Assembly (NCBI GenBank): GCA_964541615.1
Contig: CAZIRA010000024.1
Span: forward strand, 1 to 28,591
DNA: 28,591 nt
Direction of reading: 5' to 3'
From: UPXZ01 sp964541615
Lineage (GTDB): Bacteria; Bacteroidota; Bacteroidia; Bacteroidales; Paludibacteraceae
Shown here piece after piece: positions 24,701 through 28,591 of this stretch (its first letter is position 1; every line of letters starts with the position of its first letter). Under the pieces are notes generated by a model. It saw nothing but the letters and a program-made list of their open reading frames with translations, did no database searches and was not told where the DNA came from. Made by a program: the position numbers and the translations under genes.

Positions 24701-25273
24701 GCCAAACCTGGCGACGTACGATATGTGGACTTTGACGGTGACGGAAAAATCACTGATGACGACAAAACAAAAATCGGAAAAGGAATGCCGGACTGGACTT
24801 TCGGATCTACATTGGGTGCTGAATGGAAAGGATTTGACGTGAATTTCTTCTTCCAGGGAACATACGGAAACGACATGTACGATTTCTTCCAACGTGGTGA
24901 TATTCCTGCAATGAACCGTCCGGCATGGATGCTTCAACGCTGGCATGGAGAAGGAACTTCCAATTCCATTCCACGCATGACCAGTAAAAACGAAAATGCC
25001 AACTGGCGTTCATCAGATCTTTATGTAAAAGATGGTTCTTACCTGCGCCTGAAAACTGCTCAATTGGGTTACACGTTGCCTTACAATCTTACAAGACAGG
25101 CTTCTGTACAGCAATTAAGACTGTTTGTTTCGGCAGAAAATCTGTTTACCTGGACAAAATACGATGGTTTTGATCCTGAAATCGCATCCGGAGGATACAC
25201 TACAATCGGTATCGACCGTGGCGTTTATCCACAATCAAGAACAATATCAGTAGGTGCTAACATCACATTCTAA
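21773..25273 (+). CDS. SusC/RagA-family TonB-linked outer-membrane transporter with in-frame stop at codon 28
   Basis: Read from ATG 21773 the frame gives a complete signal peptide (MRKIFFRR then a hydrophobic core, ending PVLA at residue 27). A TAA follows at 21854-21856, and then 1,138 uninterrupted codons in the same frame. After the stop come an STN domain (about 30-100, SQQSLKNVLKSISRQTGYTL to NYEIKDNKIYIAD) and a CarboxypepD_reg-like domain (VQLRGRVTDDSGEPIIGAS, about 121-205). Next are a plug (SKVRIRGIGTINNSDPLYI and onward) and a barrel ending ISVGANITF. The TAA stands where Gln is usual after signal cleavage (CAA to TAA is one change). A TTG at 21932 is the first later start, but it would lack the export signal and half of STN. 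SusC transporters import oligosaccharides with SusD; the STN domain signals to FecR. The gene is either a new null allele, a sequence error, or read through. Confidence 0.9.
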
Positions 25274-25284
25274 AAACTAATTCC

Positions 25285-26802
25285 ATGAAAAAATATATTT
25301 TAATTTTTACAATAGCCTTACTCGGGCTTACCTCTTGCGGTGATGATTTCCTGAGCTCAAGACCTACTGACAGTATGCTGGACGGACAGCCTGCGGTAGA
25401 AGATCAGATAAAGTCATACCTTGCTTCTGCGTACCAAATTCTACTTTTTGACAGCTACGCAAATAATAACTACAACTCACTTCCATTGATGTCTGACTTG
25501 ATGTCCGACGATATTTTCAAAGGCGGTGGTGATGCCGGAGACCAGCATCAACTATATCTGGTTTCGCTTTACACTTGTACTCCGAATGAAATTCCGGAAG
25601 GACTTTGGAGTATTTATTACGCCGGAATAGCTCGTTGCAACAACACGCTGATAGCTTGTGACAATGCAGTGGAAGTTACGGATGAAAAACTTGCTCAGTA
25701 CAGAGCTGAAGCTCACTTCCTTCGTGCTTATTACACTCATTTGTTATGGAAATTCTGGGGAAATATTCCTTATTTCACCGAACCGCTTCCTGCACCGCTT
25801 TACATGGCAAAACAAATGAAAGCCGACGAAGTGTATGCCGAAATCATGAAAGACATCGAAGCTGCCAGCAGCAACGCTCTTCCAATGAACTACAGCAAAT
25901 CTGACGCTAACGTAGGACGTATCACTAAAGCTGCCGTGATGATGCTGAAAGCCCGCGTGGTAATGTATCAAAAAGATGCTGCACGCTATGCTGATGTGAC
26001 CAAAGACATGGCCGAAATCATCAACAGTGGTAAGTACAAATTGATGGACAACTTCACCACCATGTGGCTGAATGAAAATGAATTCTGCGAAGAATCAATC
26101 CTTGAATCAAACCAGCTTCCTCAAGGTAAAACCTGGTCAAGCGGATGGCAGGGATACGGCACCAACCTTCCGGCATTTATTTCTCCAAACGGTCTGAACA
26201 CAGGCGCAAACGTTGGTGATTTCAAAGGCGGATGGGGATTTGGTCCGGTTCGTAAAACTACTTGGAACATTTTTGAAAACGGCGACAAACGTAGAGACGG
26301 ATCTATCAACGACTGGACCGGCGTTGACTACACAGCTCGTTTCCAGGACACAGGTTTGTTTATGGCAAAATACGCTGCACGCGTTGGTTACAATCCAAAC
26401 GGTGATACCGACTTGAACTACGCCAACAATTTCCGTATTTTCCGATATTCTGAAGCGTTGTTGAACTACGCCGAACTTGTAGCAATGCACAGTCAAGCTG
26501 CTGTAGGCGGACTTACCGCTCAAAGCTGTTTGGATCAGGTTCGCAAACGCGCATTTGGAGTTGACAATTCAATTCCTGCCAACGCTGCCAATATCAAACT
26601 GGAACGCCGTCGTGAATTCGTAGGTGAAGGAATGCGTTATTGGGACTTAGTAAGATGGGGCGATGCACCTTCTGTACTTACCGAATCTCTTACCGAGAGC
26701 TCCAGAACCTGGACTATTAATAAGAAATACTTGCCGATTCCTCAGTTGGAAATTGAGAAAACAGCCGGTACTGAATTTGCACTTGAACAAAATCCATATT
26801 AA
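25285..26802 (+). CDS. SusD/RagB-family nutrient-binding outer-membrane lipoprotein
   Basis: A 505-residue surface lipoprotein with lipobox at Cys18 (LGLTSC). The tetratricopeptide-like helical region contains RAEAHFLRAYYTHLLWKFWG (about 138-157) followed by NIPYFTEPL. The C-terminal block LERRREFVGEGMRYWDLVRWG is the standard SusD signature, and the end KYLPIPQLEIEKTAG is also typical. SusD forms the lid over the SusC barrel and captures glycan at the surface. The gene begins 11 bp after the SusC-like stop, so translation is probably coupled. If the upstream stop at codon 28 is real, polarity could also reduce this gene. Substrate not predictable. Confidence 0.95.
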   Translation: MKKYILIFTIALLGLTSCGDDFLSSRPTDSMLDGQPAVEDQIKSYLASAYQILLFDSYANNNYNSLPLMSDLMSDDIFKGGGDAGDQHQLYLVSLYTCTPNEIPEGLWSIYYAGIARCNNTLIACDNAVEVTDEKLAQYRAEAHFLRAYYTHLLWKFWGNIPYFTEPLPAPLYMAKQMKADEVYAEIMKDIEAASSNALPMNYSKSDANVGRITKAAVMMLKARVVMYQKDAARYADVTKDMAEIINSGKYKLMDNFTTMWLNENEFCEESILESNQLPQGKTWSSGWQGYGTNLPAFISPNGLNTGANVGDFKGGWGFGPVRKTTWNIFENGDKRRDGSINDWTGVDYTARFQDTGLFMAKYAARVGYNPNGDTDLNYANNFRIFRYSEALLNYAELVAMHSQAAVGGLTAQSCLDQVRKRAFGVDNSIPANAANIKLERRREFVGEGMRYWDLVRWGDAPSVLTESLTESSRTWTINKKYLPIPQLEIEKTAGTEFALEQNPY

Positions 26803-26813
26803 TACACTACTTT

Positions 26814-28322
26814 ATGAAAAAAATAATTAAAAATCTATCGTGGATGCTCATGGCGGTGTTATTCTTTGCCGCTTGTAATCCAGTTGAAGATGCATCATAC
26901 GCGCTGGGAGATATGTCGCCCGTAAAGGCTGAAGATATTTCCTTTACGATCACGCCATCTGCCAAAAGCCCTAACATCGTTACATTGACCAATACTACTC
27001 CTCGCAAAGGTGTAATTTCAGCGGTTTGGACAGTGGATGTAAAAGGCGATTTACAAACTTTCTTCAAAGATAAAATTGAACTTACGCTGCCGGAAGCCGG
27101 TGATTATCCGGTTATGCTTACAATCTACAATCCTGACGGAACAGCTGTTTCAAAAAACTCCATTTTGAAAATTGCAAACAGCGATTTCAGCCTGGTAAGT
27201 TCCGAAGCTTACGTAAACCTCACCGGCGGCGTGGATAAACCTGCTGGAAAAGTATGGGTTTTTGACCAATACAACAACTTTGCGAAAGAAGTAGCTGACG
27301 CAACAGGAAAGAACGTGAAAGGGCACCTGGGCTTAGGACCACAAGGATCTATTGGCCAGGAATGGTGGGGAGCAGGTCCGAATGAAAAAGGTTCATGGAA
27401 GATGTATGATTTCAAATTTAATTTCATCCAAGCCGGTGTAAAACTTAACATTACCAATGGTGGCGAAGGATATGGACGTAAAGCAAGTTCGGCAAGTGTT
27501 GGTGGTTTTACTGTTACCGGAGAAAACGGTGATGACGTATTCTTCCCTTACAACGGCGGAGCTTACACTTTCTCTATCGACGAAACCGGAGCTAATCCAA
27601 TTCTGAAACTTTCAGGAAATGCCTTCATGGGATACTACTGCGGATCGCAAGAATACGAAGTATTCTATCAGACAGACAAAGTAATGGCTCTTCGGGTGAA
27701 TAACACCGTTGAAAGTCAGGACTGGGTATTTGTGTACTGCCTGGAAGAACTAAACGTTCCGCCTGCAGCAGTTGTGAAAGAACCAAAAGTTGTTCCATTG
27801 TCTGAAGACTTTGAAGGTGCAACTCCAAAAGTTATTTTGACTCATGACGCTATGGGCGATAAAAGTGCCGTGGTTGACAATCCGCTTCCAGTGCCATTGA
27901 ACACTTCAAACAAAGTGTACCGCTACCAAAAAACGGGTGAATTCTACAGCAACATGCGTTTTACGGCAGCTGATTACAAATTTGACTTGACGAAACAAAA
28001 TAAAATCAAGATTAAAGTGTTTATTCCTTCGTACAACGATTATACAACTGACCATGCTACGGCAGGTTCTTGGATTTCCAATGCAAAACTGCAGCCGCAA
28101 TTGGCCATCAAATTACAAAACAGCGAGCATCCCGCACCTTGGGAAACTCAAACTGAGATTGTAAAAGCAGATTTAGTAAAAGACAAATGGATTGAATTGA
28201 CGTATGATTTCAGCGGTGTAGCTTCCAGAACAGACTACGATAGAATCGTGATACAATTTGGTGCAGAAGGACATGCCGGACCCGGCTTCTTCTTCTTTGA
28301 TGATTTTTCGTTTGGTGAATAA
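26814..28322 (+). CDS. Surface lipoprotein, PKD-like plus carbohydrate-binding-type domain (SGBP-like)
   Basis: A 502-residue lipoprotein with lipobox at Cys21 (FFAAC). The first part (about 40-125, FTITPSAKSPNIVTLTNTT to GDYPVMLTIYNPDG) resembles a PKD/Ig-like fold. The middle (about 140-320) is Gly/Trp/Tyr-rich beta sequence (SIGQEWWGAGPNEKGSW, GGEGYGRKASS). The C-terminal 165 residues (from PLSEDFEGA to the end GPGFFFFDDFSFGE) look like a jelly-roll carbohydrate-binding module. It occupies the place of SusE/SusF or of the surface glycan-binding protein in such loci, 11 bp after the SusD-like gene. Function as a second glycan-binding protein is inferred from position and fold style, not a recognised family. 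A terminator follows, so any enzymes for the same glycan would be in another unit. Confidence 0.82.
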   Translation: MKKIIKNLSWMLMAVLFFAACNPVEDASYALGDMSPVKAEDISFTITPSAKSPNIVTLTNTTPRKGVISAVWTVDVKGDLQTFFKDKIELTLPEAGDYPVMLTIYNPDGTAVSKNSILKIANSDFSLVSSEAYVNLTGGVDKPAGKVWVFDQYNNFAKEVADATGKNVKGHLGLGPQGSIGQEWWGAGPNEKGSWKMYDFKFNFIQAGVKLNITNGGEGYGRKASSASVGGFTVTGENGDDVFFPYNGGAYTFSIDETGANPILKLSGNAFMGYYCGSQEYEVFYQTDKVMALRVNNTVESQDWVFVYCLEELNVPPAAVVKEPKVVPLSEDFEGATPKVILTHDAMGDKSAVVDNPLPVPLNTSNKVYRYQKTGEFYSNMRFTAADYKFDLTKQNKIKIKVFIPSYNDYTTDHATAGSWISNAKLQPQLAIKLQNSEHPAPWETQTEIVKADLVKDKWIELTYDFSGVASRTDYDRIVIQFGAEGHAGPGFFFFDDFSFGE

Positions 28323-28339
28323 GTAATTCTCTTCTCAAG

Positions 28340-28375
28340 GAAAGACTGCTTGGTTGCGGTCTTTCCTGCAATTTT
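28340..28375 (+). terminator. Rho-independent terminator of the SusCD locus
   Basis: GGAAAGACTGC (28340-28350) pairs with GCGGTCTTTCC (28357-28367) with one G-T pair and a 6-nt loop; a short T run follows (28373-28377). It lies 17 bp after the stop at 28322. Confidence 0.88.
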
Positions 28376-28396
28376 TCGTCACAAGCGTATGGCGGG

Positions 28397-28426
28397 AAGT
28401 CCCCTAAATCCCCCGAAAGGGGACTT
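28397..28426. repeat. C4/G4 palindromic intergenic repeat
   Basis: AAGTCCCC (28397-28404) pairs with GGGGACTT (28419-28426), with an inner CCCC-GAAA-GGGG alternative. The wording CCCCTAAATCCCC is of a type often met between genes in Bacteroidetes. The remaining bases to 28591 show no gene or other feature I can support. Confidence 0.65.
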
Positions 28427-28591
28427 TTGGTGGAAGTAAATGATAAATCTGGCACAATTCTCGAACTCAGTTCTTCCACCTTTTGAGAGAAATCCTGAAG
28501 TTCATCTGCATTTGTGTATCGAATTAGCCTTATACAGGGATAATCTGCATACTGAGGAATTATCTATTTGCAATAAGACAAGAAAAAAAAC

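Noticed and set aside
21932..25273. TTG at 21932 as the true start of the SusC-like protein
   Set aside because: It would remove the signal peptide and half of the STN domain, while the same frame upstream encodes both, interrupted only by one TAA.

Overview
The window looks like a chromosomal segment from a member of the Bacteroidetes, probably the order Bacteroidales. The evidence is a SusC/SusD pair with its own ECF sigma factor and FecR-type anti-sigma factor, a TonB receptor paired with a DUF4249 lipoprotein, DUF3127 and DUF4974 proteins, an RND pump fused to its outer-membrane factor, and several promoters with the Bacteroidetes -7 element TAnnTTTG. Genus was not resolved. I saw no rRNA, tRNA, CRISPR array, phage or transposase gene.

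Layout. (1) 1-2991, minus strand: a likely operon transcribed as small HEFGH metallopeptidase-like protein, manA, rlmB, then an RluA-family pseudouridine synthase that runs off the window. (2) 3108-4810, plus: two tandem secreted paralogues with the same N-terminal head but different tails, one Lys/Tyr-rich and one a long Ala/Lys/Glu coiled coil. (3) 5041-8627, plus: a TonB-dependent receptor and a DUF4249 lipoprotein behind a strong promoter containing a perfect inverted repeat. (4) 8682-9023, minus: yjdM/phnA zinc-ribbon protein. (5) 9421-11238, plus: dnaX, preceded by a 7-bp tandem repeat and a 100-N assembly gap. (6) 11379-17027, minus: heavy-metal efflux system, an RND pump-TolC fusion followed by its membrane-fusion adaptor. 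(7) 17389-19026, minus: PhoA-type alkaline phosphatase. (8) 19293-19670, plus: DUF3127 protein. (9) 19885-28322, plus: ECF sigma factor, anti-sigma factor, SusC-like transporter, SusD-like lipoprotein and a third surface lipoprotein. This forms a glycan-uptake locus whose enzymes are not in the window.

Most notable observations. The SusC-like gene has an in-frame TAA at codon 28, exactly at the end of its signal peptide, while the rest of the frame is intact. dnaX carries a run of ten A at the domain III boundary, and both alternative frames hit a stop within seven codons. A short stem-loop follows, which suggests programmed slippage to make a gamma-type subunit. The 100-N gap is flanked by an identical 55-bp direct repeat, pointing to an unmerged contig overlap. 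The pair of secreted head-plus-variable-tail proteins is the best candidate for an undescribed family. GC-rich palindromes of one style are scattered through the window, and one is translated as part of the pseudouridine synthase.
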